A stretch of DNA of 64,000 nucleotides from Didymella arachidicola (GCA_016630955.3 CM049985.1:2232001-2296000); one strand, 5' to 3'; shown: positions 9,156 to 20,492, counted from the first letter of the stretch. Notes: generated from the sequence alone by a model not told the origin. Program-made: numbers and translations.

Positions 9156-10451
9156 ATGCTGCTATCACCCGAACTCGGAAAGGCCATCCAGGAAGCGGTA
9201 GCGAGGAATTTCAAAGATGAAGTTGCCTTCGTCCAAAAGATGGTGCAGTATGGCGGGCAGAGGGGCGAAGAGCATGAAGCATTGGAGGAGATGTACCGGC
9301 AGTACAGCTCTCGAGGCTACACCACAACCAAGCTCGAGATGGATTCACAGGTTCTCTCACAGCATTCAAGTGCCGGTCGCATCAGCGATTCCCACTCCAA
9401 AGCTCCAGTAGTAATCGGTATACACGAACCGAAGTCTTCTAGGCCGGGTGGAAAGAGCTTGATTTTGAACGGCCACATCGACATTGTACCTAACGGACCC
9501 AAAGAGCTCTGGACTAATGACCCGTACTCGGGACTCATCGAAAGCGACTGGCTGTATGGCCGTGGAAGTGCTGATATGCGCGCTGGTGCAGTTGCAAACT
9601 TGTATGCTCTAGACGCTCTGCGCAGCATCGGCAAGCAACCTGCATCGAAAGTCATCCTCGAATCGGTGCCCGAGGAGGAGTCCACAGGCAATGGTACAAT
9701 GGCGACCCATCTTGCTGGATATACTGCAGATGCAGTCCTGGTACCTGAGCCTACCAACGAGGAGCTTGTCCGCGCCAATGTGGGCGTCATCTGGTTCAAG
9801 ATTGCTGTCGCTGGCCGACCGGTCCATGTCTTGAGGGCAAAAGAGGGATCGAATGCAATTGAGTCGATATGGACAATCGTGGGTGGCCTGAAGGAGCTGG
9901 AGAAAGAGATGAATGACCAAAAGGAAGGGCGGCTTTACTTCGAGCACATGTCCTCGCCCATCAATCTGAACGTAGCCATGATCCAAGGCGGGGACTGGGC
10001 CAGTTCGGTACCCGCTTGGTGTACGATCGATTGTCGCGTTGCACTCTTCCCTGGCGTAACGGCACAAGAAGTTGCAGATAAGATTGAGCGGAAGGTTGCC
10101 GAGGTATCTAAGACCAACTCTTTTCTGCGCGACTCGCCAGCAAAGATCTCGTGGAATGGGTTCTTCGCAGAAGGATACGTGTTGGAGCCAGGTAGTGAAG
10201 CAGAAGAGACGCTGAAAGCAGCGCATGAGCAGGTTACCGGTGCAGAGCTAACGAGCATGACCATGCCAGCCTATCTCGATACCAGGATCTTCGCTCTGGA
10301 GCAGAAGATACCTGCGTTGTGCTACGGACCGATTGGGGAGAGTTTACATGGATTTGATGAGAGGGTGAGCATCAGCAGTATCCAGCGAGTTACTACAACG
10401 ATTGCATTGTTTATTGCAGAGTGGTGTGGTCTCGAGGATATAGAAAGATGA
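9156..10451 (+). CDS. M20-family metallopeptidase (ArgE/DapE-like deacylase)
   Basis: An intronless 431-residue protein from the ATG at 9156 (MLLSPELGKAIQEAV). M20 enzymes are di-zinc amidohydrolases that cleave N-acyl amino acids or short peptides. Motifs in order: GHIDIVP (H107, D109; metal ligand and its Asp), YGRGSADMRAG (bridging D140), VPEEES (catalytic E173 and metal-binding E174), a dimerisation-lid region with AVAGRPVHV, and the late ESLHGFDE segment carrying the last His ligand. The length agrees with ArgE/DapE/acetylornithine deacetylase-like proteins (about 380-430). The frame is open upstream to 8997, but the family N-terminus starts near 9156. There is no signal peptide from that start, so it is probably cytosolic. 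The exact substrate cannot be told. Confidence 0.88.
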   Translation: MLLSPELGKAIQEAVARNFKDEVAFVQKMVQYGGQRGEEHEALEEMYRQYSSRGYTTTKLEMDSQVLSQHSSAGRISDSHSKAPVVIGIHEPKSSRPGGKSLILNGHIDIVPNGPKELWTNDPYSGLIESDWLYGRGSADMRAGAVANLYALDALRSIGKQPASKVILESVPEEESTGNGTMATHLAGYTADAVLVPEPTNEELVRANVGVIWFKIAVAGRPVHVLRAKEGSNAIESIWTIVGGLKELEKEMNDQKEGRLYFEHMSSPINLNVAMIQGGDWASSVPAWCTIDCRVALFPGVTAQEVADKIERKVAEVSKTNSFLRDSPAKISWNGFFAEGYVLEPGSEAEETLKAAHEQVTGAELTSMTMPAYLDTRIFALEQKIPALCYGPIGESLHGFDERVSISSIQRVTTTIALFIAEWCGLEDIER

Positions 10452-11257
10452 GCCTACTCTACCAATACGAGGCATAGCCTTCACGCGCAAGTGCCATGGC
10501 AGCAGCACGAATGAGAACGTTGGCATGTTGCTGCAAAACACTGGAGAGGCGAAGTCTTGTGTTATTCTGATTCTAGTGAATATCGTTTGGTGTTCATGCT
10601 GAACGATTCCGCTGCGTCGGCGCCTAATTTATTTGCTACACGCAATATACGTACATTACCGAGGCACCCGCTACTAAGAAATACGACTTGAGCCTCACCC
10701 AATAAACAACGGCTTCAAAGCCTGTCTCGACACCCCAGTATTCTCAAATACGCTATGTTATGCTTCGCAGAATCAGCCAAAGAAAAAAACATCGATTTTG
10801 CCTGAGCTCGTGTAATGCTGTCCAGCTGTCAGTAATCATTCCACAGTCGACCTTAATTTTGCGTTGATCCAAGACTTTCCCCAAGGTCTCCAAGCCTTGC
10901 TAGTATGATGTTATCCACTGAGCATCCACCGAAGCTGCACTGCGCGGCCTTGGCAGGTACCAAGAGGCTCTTCATCCTGCTCGGCGACGGGACGTTCATC
11001 CTAGGTTCCGTAGAGATCCAACATTGACAATGAGGAATCACTTGTTCAAGTCGTCAAATGACCGTTGGGAGGACCACAGTGGCCCTAAATCTCATCAAAC
11101 GGCGGCTTGCCGGTAGAAAGACTACATGGGCTAATCTGGACACAGATGAGAGATTCTTGGATGATGATCACTCCGTAGCAAAGGTCAAGTACAAATAGAG
11201 CTATCAACCTGCACCGTCGTTTCTCTGCAAGCCTCTGATTCATTCACTTCTGTAACG
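10452..11257. other. Gene-free stretch before the cellulase gene
   Basis: Downstream flank of the M20 gene and upstream flank of the GH6 gene. No coding frame with support. CreA- or Xyr1-like sites could be present but I do not claim any. Confidence 0.4.
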
Positions 11258-12594
11258 ATGCGCTCCACCATCCTCCAAATCGCTGCCTTTGCGGCTAGCG
11301 TCGCTGCTCTGCCCCAGGCAACACCTATCGACAAAAATGCAGGTCCCACACCCGTAAAACCCACTCCGGCACCGACCGTCGCGCTTCCAATTGAAGCACG
11401 TCAAGCATCCACCAACCCCTTTGCTGGCTACTCCTTCTACGCAAATCCATACTACTCCTCGGAAGTGCACAGCCTGGCGATTCCCTCTTTGCCCGCTTCA
11501 TTGAAGCCCGCTGCTTCCGCAGTGGCAAACGTGGGCTCTTTCGTGTGGCTCGATACTCGGGCCAAGGTACCGACTCTGGATACCTACCTGGCAGACATCA
11601 AGGCGAAAAATGCAGCAGGTGTGAAGCTGGTGGGCACTTTCGTCGTGTACAACCTGCCCGATCGTGACTGTGCGGCACTTGCGTCGAATGGTGAGCTGCA
11701 AATCGACCAGGACGGTGTCAACTTGTACAAAACCGACTACATCGACAAGATCGTTGCAATCTTGAAGAAGTATCCCGATGTGAAGGTCAATCTGGCTATT
11801 GGTAAGTGCACCGCGAACTGGGAACTGGAAAAGGCCTACGCTGACGCAGTATAGAGCCTGACTCCCTCGCCAACATGGTTACCAACATGGGAGTGCAGAA
11901 GTGCTCTCGCGCCGCGCCTTACTACAAAAACTTGACTGCGTATGCACTTAAAGCTCTAAATCTTGCCAACGTTGATATGTACCTTGATGGTGGCCATGCT
12001 GGTTGGCTTGGCTGGCCTGCTAACATCCAGCCTGCGGCGCAGCTGTTCGCAGAGGTATACAAGGCTGCTGGATCTCCTCGTGCTGTCCGAGGTATCGTCA
12101 CCAACGTGTCCAACTACAATGCTTTTAGGCACAGCACTTGCCCAGCCATCACCAGCGGGAACGCCAACTGTGATGAGGAGCGCTTCATTAATGCCTTTGC
12201 TCCTCTTCTTCAACAGCAAGGATTCCCCGCCCGCTTCATCGTTGACGTTGGACGCAGTGGCAAGCAGCCCACTGGTCAGAATGAGTGGGGTGACTGGTGC
12301 AATGTTCAGGGTGCTGGTTTTGGTCCTCGTCCTACTACCAACACTGGTAACTCGCTCGTCGATGCTTTTGTCTGGGTCAAGCCTGGCGGTGAGGTACGTT
12401 CTTGAGTCCCTTTACCCTCTTCATTGATGGGTGCTAACCTCATGCAGTCTGACGGTACCTCGAACACCTCCGCTAGCCGCTACGATCCCTCTTGCGGCAA
12501 GGCCTCTGCCTTCAAGCCCGCACCTGAAGCTGGTACCTGGTTCAATGCTTACTTCGAGATGCTCCTCAAGAATGCGAACCCTGCTCTTGCTTGA
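11258..12594 (+). CDS. GH6 cellobiohydrolase / 1,4-beta-glucanase, secreted
   Basis: Exons 11258-11801, 11855-12393 and 12448-12594 give 409 residues with GT-AG introns of 53 and 54 nt. GH6 enzymes hydrolyse cellulose from the non-reducing end by inversion. A signal peptide (MRSTILQIAAFAASVAALPQA) precedes a short Pro/Thr linker. The GH6 signatures are present: VVYNLPDRDCAALASNGE (with the catalytic-region Asp) and, across the first intron, LAIEPDSLANM. Further on come YLDGGHAGWLGW, NVSNYN and the conserved NEWGDWCNVQGAGFG. No fungal CBM1 cellulose-binding module is visible at either end, unlike Trichoderma Cel6A, so this is a single-domain enzyme. It could be an endoglucanase-like or short cellobiohydrolase form; loop details would decide. 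Confidence 0.93.
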
Positions 12595-12762
12595 AAACGA
12601 GACGCGTCTGAAGTGGTGCTGCTACGAATGTTCTCGTCAGCGTTCAATAAGCTTTCGGTGTAAATAGGACAAGATAGAGATTGTGACTCAATGGTATTGT
12701 TTTACGTATTTGTTTTCGCTGCAATCTCTTGCCGAATGAGATCATCGCTCAATGGTATCTAT

Positions 12763-13449
12763 TTATCGAACCTGCTTCTTTGCCTCCTTCCACGCATCTT
12801 TGATCGACTGCGCCGCCGCTTGACCGAAGCCAGTGAAGTGTGCACCGTAACGATCCTAGGTGGTGTTAGATGATAGCAACGGCAGGGTTCTGGTGTCACG
12901 TACCTGCTCGGATCCTGTTGTGCCCTTCTGTGCAGCAAGGAACTTGGCCCTCTCGCGACCATCGTGACCCAGCCAGTGATAATCGGCCTTGCCTGTGTTG
13001 CCTCCATGGCTGACAATGCTTAATGTAGCGGCGCGGACAGGGTCGAAGAGCTGACCGCCGAAGTAGTTGCCGTAGCGGTCCTGCTCAGCACCGGCGCCCC
13101 TGGCATGCAGGGCCTTGTTGCCGTATGACTTGGCCTCATCGTAGGCAGATTTTGCCTCCGACTTTGCCTTCTGATATCCGTACTGTGCCTCGTTCTTGGC
13201 GGCCTCGTAGCCGGACTGACCAGGAGCGAAATGCTGACCGTAGCGGTCCTGCTCGGCGCCGCTGCCTGTGGCGTGGGCATTGAGGTCGTGGATGCCTTCA
13301 CGGATCTTCTCGCCGGCCTGATGGCCGATCTGGGAGAAGTGCTCGCCATAACGGTCCTGCTCAGCGCCGGAGCGAGCAGATGTGGTGACGTCGGGGTTGA
13401 CAGGGTTTGCCTTGAGCACACTCTTCTCGTCGCTGCTGAACCAACCCAT
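12763..13449 (-). CDS. EQDRYG-repeat hydrophilic protein
   Basis: Exon 1 is 13449-12904 and exon 2 is 12855-12763; the 48-nt intron (GTACGT...CTAG) gives 212 residues starting MGWFSSDEKSVLKANPVNP. Four copies of the motif (G/S)-A/S-EQDRYG-x-x-F occur: AEQDRYGEHF, AEQDRYGQHF, AEQDRYGNYF and SEQDRYGAHF. The last copy spans the splice junction, which supports the intron. Between copies 2 and 3 lies an Ala/Lys/Glu-rich helical stretch with YGYQKAKSEAKSAYDEAKSYG, resembling LEA or stress-related amphipathic helices. There is no signal peptide or membrane segment. I do not recognise an assigned function; a stress-hydrophilin role is only an analogy. An upstream in-frame ATG at 13500 would add 17 residues. 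Confidence 0.75.
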
Positions 13450-14039
13450 TGTGATGTGTGGAAAAGTAAGGTTAAGTGGAAGGTGGTTGTAAGGGTGCAA
13501 TTGAGTACAGGGAGAGCTTTGTTGAAATGTGATGGTTCGATGGAGTTCAAGGTGTTAACTATGAGGAGCTCTAGCCGCAATGACGTCAATTCGCCTAAAC
13601 CCTTGCTTCGAACGCGCGCGTCATGAGAGAATCACCGACGCGGGTCGAAAGTTTATTTACGGCCTCCGGAACAGAACCTGTAATTAAGACGTGAACAAGC
13701 TGAGCGAAGACTGTTTCTTCGGTTCCTCGAGCTAGTCGTCGATGCCTCAGTAGCATGTGTTGTGCTTCCTATTGAATGTTCGAGAGCACCAGATCCGGTT
13801 AGAAGCATTTCGGCTGAAGTGCAGTCATCACATGAAAGGTCACATTTCATCGACACGATGCTGCGGACATAGCTCGTTTCATTGGAGGTCAATCCTGCAT
13901 CAATCTGACAACGACCACTCCCTGCATCTCGATCAAATAGGTAGCCTGTAAAGCAATGTCTCTACTACCACCTCATGACCTCATACCTTGGCAGACCCAC
14001 AGCAGACAACCCCTTCCCTTGAACCTACTTTTAGAACCC
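13450..14039. other. Gene-free stretch
   Basis: Upstream flank of the EQDRYG-repeat gene and 3' flank of the nucleotidylyltransferase-like gene. No supported feature. Confidence 0.4.
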
Positions 14040-15236
14040 CTACTCATCTTCTTCAACAATACTACCTCCCATCATAAATGTAGCCTTTCTCGTTTCTTGC
14101 CGGATGTTCTCCGCATCCACGAACTCTAACAGTCTCTGCGCGTTCAGCGCTATGTCCTTGATCACCTCCAAGCGCTCGTCTCCGGAATTCTCTCGAATGC
14201 CTGTACGTACCCGCTTGGAGCTGGGTAGGCCATATGGAATGGGAACGTTCTCAGCAGGGACGTACTTCAACACTGCTTCCTTGGGGTCCTTGGAAGTGCT
14301 GCACACCTGAGAGGTACCGGCGGCCTTGAGACAAGCCTCTAAGCGTTCCAGTGAAACTTGCTCGAACTGGTCCTTCGAAACCAGGTTCTGTTTGTGTTCG
14401 AGCGTGTGAGCGTCCCCAGCGTACAGCAACTTGAGAATGTAAGACGCGCCAAAAGTGCCGTTCTTGATCTCCTCGATGAGTTGCTTGTCGCCCTGTGGAC
14501 TTGGTTTCCATCCACTGTAACCTTTGACGGACTTGAGATACCCATTTTTGTTCGAGATATCGACCTTCCGCATCGGGTTGCTGCAAATGAGGTTGTCTGG
14601 CTGAGTCTTCACCCCCAACTCGACCTTTGCCACGTCATCCGCTGCATGGCCAAATGCACCTTCCCCTCCTGCGATGCAGACAAAGTCAACTTTCACACCA
14701 GTAGCCTCAAACCAGCGGACCATTTCGTGCCTTACTTGACAAAAATGCTCCTTGTATCGATACATATACGCCCATGTCGCGATGCTATCGTCCCGCCAAA
14801 GCTCTGCACGTTGCTCACGCGTCAATACTATAACGGGTATTTCGCCCGCATCTGTCGTGCCCATCTTTGACTCTAGGAGCTCATTCGTCGATGGTACAAT
14901 GAACGCGGCTACCATGTTCTCGTAACTGCTGCGAAAGAATGTATGCGCCAGCAAGGCTCGGTGACCAATATGAGGTGGATTGAAAGATCCTCGGTAGATT
15001 AGGATGCGGTTGACTGCGTTCTTTCGTAGCATCGGTGGCTTAGTCGACGGATCAAAGATGACCTTTTCTTCTAGTCCGCATACTTTGAGCACAGCGCCCC
15101 GTATGTACTCTGCGAGTTCGATGGTATCGTGTATTGGAGATGGCGGTATAGCATCAGCTGAGTCATTCGATTCGTTTGAAGTGTTATCGTCCTGGTCAGG
15201 GTCACTGCCTCTAAGACAGGTCGAGAGCGAACCCAT
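14040..15236 (-). CDS. Nucleotidylyltransferase-like (HxGH) protein
   Basis: An intronless 398-residue protein. Residues about 76-95 read ILIYRGSFNPPHIGHRALLAH, the GxFxPxHxGH signature of the cytidylyltransferase/NMN adenylyltransferase fold. A later SSKRVRTGIRE segment (residue ~340) may correspond to the ISSTxIR nucleotide-binding motif. Residues 1-35 are acidic and disordered. Between them is a long insertion with WKPSPQGDKQLIEEI, as seen in fungal uncharacterised family members. Unlike NMNAT (NMA1/2) it is long and divergent, so the substrate cannot be named. Probable reaction: transfer of a nucleotidyl group with release of PPi. No signal peptide or membrane segment is visible. Confidence 0.75.
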   Translation of the reverse strand: MGSLSTCLRGSDPDQDDNTSNESNDSADAIPPSPIHDTIELAEYIRGAVLKVCGLEEKVIFDPSTKPPMLRKNAVNRILIYRGSFNPPHIGHRALLAHTFFRSSYENMVAAFIVPSTNELLESKMGTTDAGEIPVIVLTREQRAELWRDDSIATWAYMYRYKEHFCQVRHEMVRWFEATGVKVDFVCIAGGEGAFGHAADDVAKVELGVKTQPDNLICSNPMRKVDISNKNGYLKSVKGYSGWKPSPQGDKQLIEEIKNGTFGASYILKLLYAGDAHTLEHKQNLVSKDQFEQVSLERLEACLKAAGTSQVCSTSKDPKEAVLKYVPAENVPIPYGLPSSKRVRTGIRENSGDERLEVIKDIALNAQRLLEFVDAENIRQETRKATFMMGGSIVEEDE

Positions 15237-15577
15237 GTTGATGTTTGCTTACGCTACGCCTAAAACCAAGGATCAAGCTGAGTACAATGGCAGAGAGCCA
15301 CTGCGACCTGATTCGCTCCAGAAAACCTTGCATTTGATTGCTGTGTACGATCACAAGCTGCTTGCCCTGAGTAAGTCGGTGTATCACGAGACCTCTGCAC
15401 GCGCTGGGTGTAGAGATATACGTGTTTGCATTGCTGTGATTATCATGACAGTATTACTTCGTAAGTTGGTCCAGCATCGACCTGTCTCTGGGTTCGACGT
15501 CCTTCACTGAAGAACCCCGCCATGACGACTTTGAGTGCTTGCTCCCCTACCCCCTCTCTCATTCCCATACAAAGAAC
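15237..15577. other. Spacer between two minus-strand genes
   Basis: Upstream flank of the nucleotidylyltransferase-like gene and the terminator side of the oxalate decarboxylase gene. No feature seen. Confidence 0.4.
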
Positions 15578-17073
15578 CTACAACTCCTCCTTCTCTTCCT
15601 CGCCATTCAAAGTATCCCTGATAGGGTCCTTCTCTGCGTTCCTTATCGCGTCTTCGAACCTCTTTCCGCTCTTAGGATCCGTAGCAAACAAGTGCTCCTT
15701 CACAAGACGCTGCGGCGTCTCACCCATCCACTGGAAAAGACTGAAGTCCTGGAACTTGTCCGAGCGGAAGATTTCTAGGACCTCGATCTCTTCGTCGTCG
15801 GACAGGTTCTCGATAAAGTGGCCCATATTACGCGGTACGATGCCGACGTCGCCTGCTTGGTAGTCAAAAGTCCGGGCTGTGCCCTCGGCAGCGAAGATTG
15901 TCACGCGCGCGCGGCCTTTGATGAAGAAAGACCACTCATCTGCATTGGCTGCATTGAACTTAGTGGCCTGTTATGATGTAACTGGGTTTCATAAAGACTT
16001 ACGGTGCCAGTGCATTTCTCTCAGCGCACCAGGTTGGATAGTGAGGTGCGCTGCTGCCACTGTCTTGGAAAGCGGGAAGTTGGTCGAGTCAGTGATGCGG
16101 ACTTGGCCACCCGTTGTGTTCAGTGGTTCTTGATCCAGCATCTTGTGAGTGAATTGCAGTTTGGACTTCTTGTAGCCAGGGCTGTTACTCGGAATCTCTT
16201 TCTCAATACTGTTCGGGTTTGAGCCTTGAAAGATGTACTTCTCTTTCTCGGGGATGGCACGGAAGACTTCGGGCGCGACACGGAAGTTTTCTGCCAGAAC
16301 GGACTTGGGTGTACGTGCGACCCAGTCAGTGAGCAAGAAGGTTGAGTCTTCAGAGAAGTTGCCGTCATCGAAGACGAGAAGGAATTCTGTGCCATTTGGT
16401 GACAAGCCTTGCAACGAATGCGGGTGGCCAGACGGGAAGTACCAGAGATCACCCTTCTTCAGATCGTCGACAAAACTGCCGCCTTCGGTGTCCAATGCGG
16501 TGATGCGCACCTCGCCTTCAAGCACGTAGGCCCACTCAGCCTCCTTGTGCCAGTGAAGTTCGCGGATGACGCCTTCATCCAGACGCATGTTGACACCGGC
16601 TAGTTCTTTGCTGGTTGGCAACTCGCGCACGGTGGTTTGACGCGTCCATCCACCCTCCTCTATGCGAATGTGCGAGTCGGCGAATGACCAGCGCATGTTG
16701 GGCATGTTGCCATGATCCGTGCTTGGTGGGCGGATAAGATCTGGGTTCTGCCTCTCGCGCTCTCTGTTGCGCGGCCCCAGCATGTCTGCACCGTCACCAT
16801 CTCGCTGCGCGTCGTTAGTTGACTGACTCGTGATGCCGTCTTTGGTGTTTTGTGGGTCTTCGGTGCTCAGCTCACCCATGGCAGAGGATGCAGCTTGTTG
16901 CCTTGCGCATCGACCTTCTTGTCATATGGATTGCGGTTGTCAGGCGTGTACGGGTCCACGACCTTGTGCGGGCCAGCATGGTGTCGCAGGTTGCCTGGCA
17001 ATGGCTGCTGTTCAACGGGCGCGGTCAACGCACCGCAGGCGCTCAGCGCAACGATGAAGCTCGACAGATGCAT
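15578..17073 (-). CDS. Oxalate decarboxylase, secreted bicupin
   Basis: Exons 17073-16876, 16804-16003 and 15948-15578 give 456 residues; introns of 71 and 54 nt have GTGAGC and GTAAGT donors. The enzyme converts oxalate to formate and CO2 using Mn. A signal peptide is present (MHLSSFIVALSACGALTAPV). Cupin 1 carries ligands H150, H152, E156 and H195 (ELHWHKEAEW; HPHSLQG). Cupin 2 carries H331, H333, E338 and H377 (EMHWHPNADEW; GHFIEN), and its motif is completed exactly across intron 2. The lid loop reads S217-E-D-S-T, matching the SENST loop of Bacillus OxdC with the catalytic Glu kept, which favours decarboxylase over oxidase activity. The C-terminus is acidic (GEEEKEEL). It likely detoxifies or uses external oxalate. 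Confidence 0.93.
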
Positions 17074-17655
17074 AATAGCCCTTCAATTGGAATCGATTAC
17101 AGAGATACAAACAGTCATGGGCAACTCTTACTATTTGATCGCAAGTCCGGCAATTGTTTACCTGCTGATGACTGATGTTTTACTGGTCCATCCCGTTTGA
17201 TCCGGGGTTAACATGCAATGACGACACTTCAAGCTTTCTCACATGGCCTCTTGTGGTAGGGCGCGATCCGCATCCATCACATCGCCAGCTTCCCCGCATC
17301 TGAATTAATCAATTTCGCACTTATCAAGTCTTACGAAGACTCACCAAGATATCACAACGCCAGCTGTATAACCTCATGTAGAAGGTGTAGGAGAGCCTTC
17401 CAGCGCTATCCTGCAATTGCCGTCATGCGCGGCAGGAGCTTGCTGCAAAGCTTAAGCTGACGTGTGCCTGTAGATCTACCGTGCAGCCGATGACACAATG
17501 GGGGAACCTTGCGTGATCCTGTTAGGCTGCAGACATGTCGCAATTAGTGCGTCTCGACTGGCACCGCTCGGCCCGCTAGTTGCAATACATATCTAACCGC
17601 TGGATGTTCTGCACCCTGCACCTCATCAGACGTCTCACGCTCACCTTCCAATACC
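17074..17655. other. Divergent spacer
   Basis: Lies between the starts of the oxalate decarboxylase gene (minus) and the DUF1275 gene (plus) and should carry both promoters. No specific site is claimed. Confidence 0.4.
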
Positions 17656-18506
17656 ATGTCCGGCATCACAGCACGCGGAGCGTCTGCGCGGGGCGTCGAC
17701 GAGGAAACACCGCTGCTCGGCCGAGTCGCGAAAAATTCGGACAAGTCGAATATCAGCCGGCATTTCAAGCAGGATGTCAGCCTTAGTTGGGCAGATGCCG
17801 TGTTGTTATTTGGCTACATCATTACTGGACTACTGGATAGCTCGGCTGTCTTCATTTGGGGCAGTTTCGTAAGCATGCAGACTGGTGAGTAAGCATACTC
17901 CAGCAAACAGTCCACTGCTCACCAATCTGCTTAGGAAACACTGTCTATCTGGGCCTGGGAATCGTCGCTCCCCACGAAGGCATAAGATGGATCAAAGCTT
18001 TGATCTCTATTATCTCTTTCTGTTTCGGCTCTTTCGTCTTCGCACGCTTTCATCGCTACTACTCGCCCAAGAAGCGCTGGGTGCTGATTGCCAGCTACAC
18101 TGCACAAATGCTACTGATCGTCTTAGCGGCAGTCATCGTCACAATTGGAGATGAGGTGAAGGCTCAGCTGCATTGGCAAGTCTTGGTCCCTCTAGCTGCT
18201 GTCGCGTTTCAGTCGAGTGGACAAGCGGTGACGTCACGTGCATTGAAATTCAATGGTCTCACAAGTGTTGTACTGACAAGCAATTACTGCGATCTATTCT
18301 CTGACCCTAAGCTGTTCGCTTGGAGCAACGTCGAGAGAAACAGGAGAATCGGTGCGCCTTTGTTGCTCCTCCTCGGGGCATGCATTGGAGGGCTCTGGGC
18401 GCACAGCGGTGTCGGTCTCGCAGGTGCACTTTGGACCGCGGTAGGCCTGAAACTGATGATTGTAATTGCTTGGGTATTCTGGACAGGCGAGGAAGATGAA
18501 GAGTAG
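17656..18506 (+). CDS. DUF1275 (YoaK-like) membrane protein
   Basis: Exons 17656-17884 and 17935-18506 give 266 residues; the 50-nt intron (GTGAGT...TTAG) splits the codon of G in TGNTVYLGLG. A cytosolic N-terminal tail has DEETPLLGR, a dileucine-like sorting motif. Next come about six membrane segments: ADAVLLFGYIITGLLDSSAVF, the NTVYLGLGI region, ISIISFCFGSFVFARF, IASYTAQMLLIVLAAVIVTIG, VLVPLAAVAFQSSGQAV, and a C-terminal pair with LLLLLGACIGGLWAHSG and GLKLMIVIAWVFW. The gene starts at the ATG with the most complete N-terminus. The family is found in bacteria and fungi and has no established substrate. The ETPLL motif suggests a vacuolar or endosomal location (inference). Confidence 0.82.
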
Positions 18507-18671
18507 GAGGTCGTGTGGATAGACAACAACGACGCGATTGATGGAGTGAAGAGTTCTTCCAATCCTTCACTTGCTGGCGGCTGCTAGGCAGCACACGCAC
18601 AAAGAATTTCAGCCGATCTCGTCACCTCCATCGCGCACACACCCACCGTTCTCCACTGACTTAAACAACTC

Positions 18672-19442
18672 ATGGCTTCTTTGAACAGTAGCGCAATGGC
18701 CACCAACGGCGTACAGCTTCTCTACAGCACCGGCTGCACTCCCACGACCTTCCACTCGTTCTCAAAACTACCTGACCACCTTCGTGCGCTCATTTTATCG
18801 TACGCTGCATCCACTCCGCGCACGCGCTTTATCGAACTCTATGGCTTTTCTTCACCTAGCTTCAACCCGCGGATTCGCTACATCCCCCGACTGCCTGCAC
18901 TTTTCGCCGTCTCGCGTGAGACTCGCGGCTTCAGCGTCGCCCATGAAGGCGGAACACTCGCTCACCTATTCGCCACCTCCAAGCCAGAGAATACGTTCTA
19001 TATTAACTTCGAGCAGGATATCCTCTTTCTGTCTTCACGCTTCACGCCCTCAGGAAGGTCCACGGAGACATCCAGACTGCGAGAACTAAGCTCGTTGCTA
19101 AAACCTGAGTTCCTTTCTCAAGTGTGCAGGATCGTCGTGACTTACTCCAGTCTCGACGCATTCTCGGAGTCGTCAATCGGTGAGGTGCTCCTGGATTATC
19201 ACAGCTTGGAGACTTTGTATGTCGCCATGTACGATTGGTGGAGCGATAAGGCTGTGCGGACGAAGCTGAGACGAGGTCGGCCGATGGAAGGATACGTCAC
19301 GTTCCAGATCGAGACCGAAATGAAGGTCGCGGAGGGTGAAGAGACAGAAGACGAAGATGAGAGTACTGAGGGGTACAAGATCAGGACTTTGAGCAGGGCG
19401 AAGAGGAGGGTCGTCGAGTGCGAGCTGCGTCTCGATGAGTAA
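18672..19442 (+). CDS. 2EXR-domain protein
   Basis: An intronless 256-residue protein. Residues about 26-60 read FHSFSKLPDHLRALILSYAAST followed by RTRFIEL, the 2EXR motif common in expanded ascomycete families and reminiscent of an F-box. Then come YIPRLPALFAVSRETRGF and a region with NFEQDILFLSS, both standard in this family. The C-terminus has an acidic stretch (EGEETEDEDESTEG) and a basic end. A second ATG at residue 9 is possible. No function is established for 2EXR proteins; a protein-interaction role is assumed by analogy. Confidence 0.75.
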   Translation: MASLNSSAMATNGVQLLYSTGCTPTTFHSFSKLPDHLRALILSYAASTPRTRFIELYGFSSPSFNPRIRYIPRLPALFAVSRETRGFSVAHEGGTLAHLFATSKPENTFYINFEQDILFLSSRFTPSGRSTETSRLRELSSLLKPEFLSQVCRIVVTYSSLDAFSESSIGEVLLDYHSLETLYVAMYDWWSDKAVRTKLRRGRPMEGYVTFQIETEMKVAEGEETEDEDESTEGYKIRTLSRAKRRVVECELRLDE

Positions 19443-20492
19443 GTCGTGTAATAGGCTCCAGCTGGCTCGTTGGCAAGAATGAAAATATGCCAAGGCGGAA
19501 TCGATCGTAAGCCCACGACACCGGACGCGAGGAGCGACAGCAGAATCTCCTCCAGCAACACAACTTCTACTATTATGGCCTTGCACACTACGACTCTAGC
19601 GATTGCCTCCATGTGACCCTTTTATCAAGACCAATTCCCGCTGTTGCTCCGGACAGATCCTGAGGGCCGCACGATCGACGGCGTCCTACAAGTCACGTCA
19701 AGTACAAGTATGGACCGTCCCAGACTCTCAGTAATGACCTTCGATTGACCGACCCGGAATGGTTGCAACCATGAATTATAGCAGTGACAGCCAACCAAAT
19801 TTGGTCTCGGTCACTTGCATGAAGGTCAGACCATGCAGGCGGTACCTGCTCGCATGGTCCCACGTCCGATAAGTGAGTGGATAATGGACAGTCGATTGTA
19901 CCTGCCTTAGCGTTGCTGTCTGCTAGAAAGTCACGAAGCTACCATCGAAAGACTCTAGGACCTGCTGGACTCCTGATAACAATCAGCTCTGCTCTAAGAG
20001 GATCCGGATCCCTCCCACAACGCTTCTCATGCCAGACAGGCAATTGCCAGGCAGTGGCTTCTATACGAGCAAACCGCCTCATCGTAAGGCCGCATGTGGC
20101 CTTCTCCGAATTCTCGACCAACGAGGTATACGTGCCAAGAGCAGTACTCTGGACCCAACAATACTTTCTGCGCCTCATCGGCTGTCTCGCTGTGCTCACC
20201 AACGACAATCAGCCATTTGCGTACCGTCGTACCAATCAGCCGCTCTCTTGGAAAATTACAGCAAAATTGAGTACCCCAATGTCCATCGCCAAGACATCCC
20301 GCAAGCTTGGCTATGGGTCCAGCTTAGCGTTCTGCGGTACTACCACATCGGCGTAGAGATGAGTATAAACATTCAAGCCATAGAAGGCACCTTGTTACTT
20401 TCTCACACAAAACATCCCGCCAACAAGGTCTCTCATTACACAGGTTTGAACACGACAGTCACTACGGCGTACTTATCCAAAGAAACATCAAG
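19443..20492. other. Gene-free stretch, about 1 kb
   Basis: Short overlapping frames on both strands (for example plus 19877-20356) show no family resemblance or compositional sign of coding. Includes the promoter of the His-rich wall protein gene. Confidence 0.4.
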
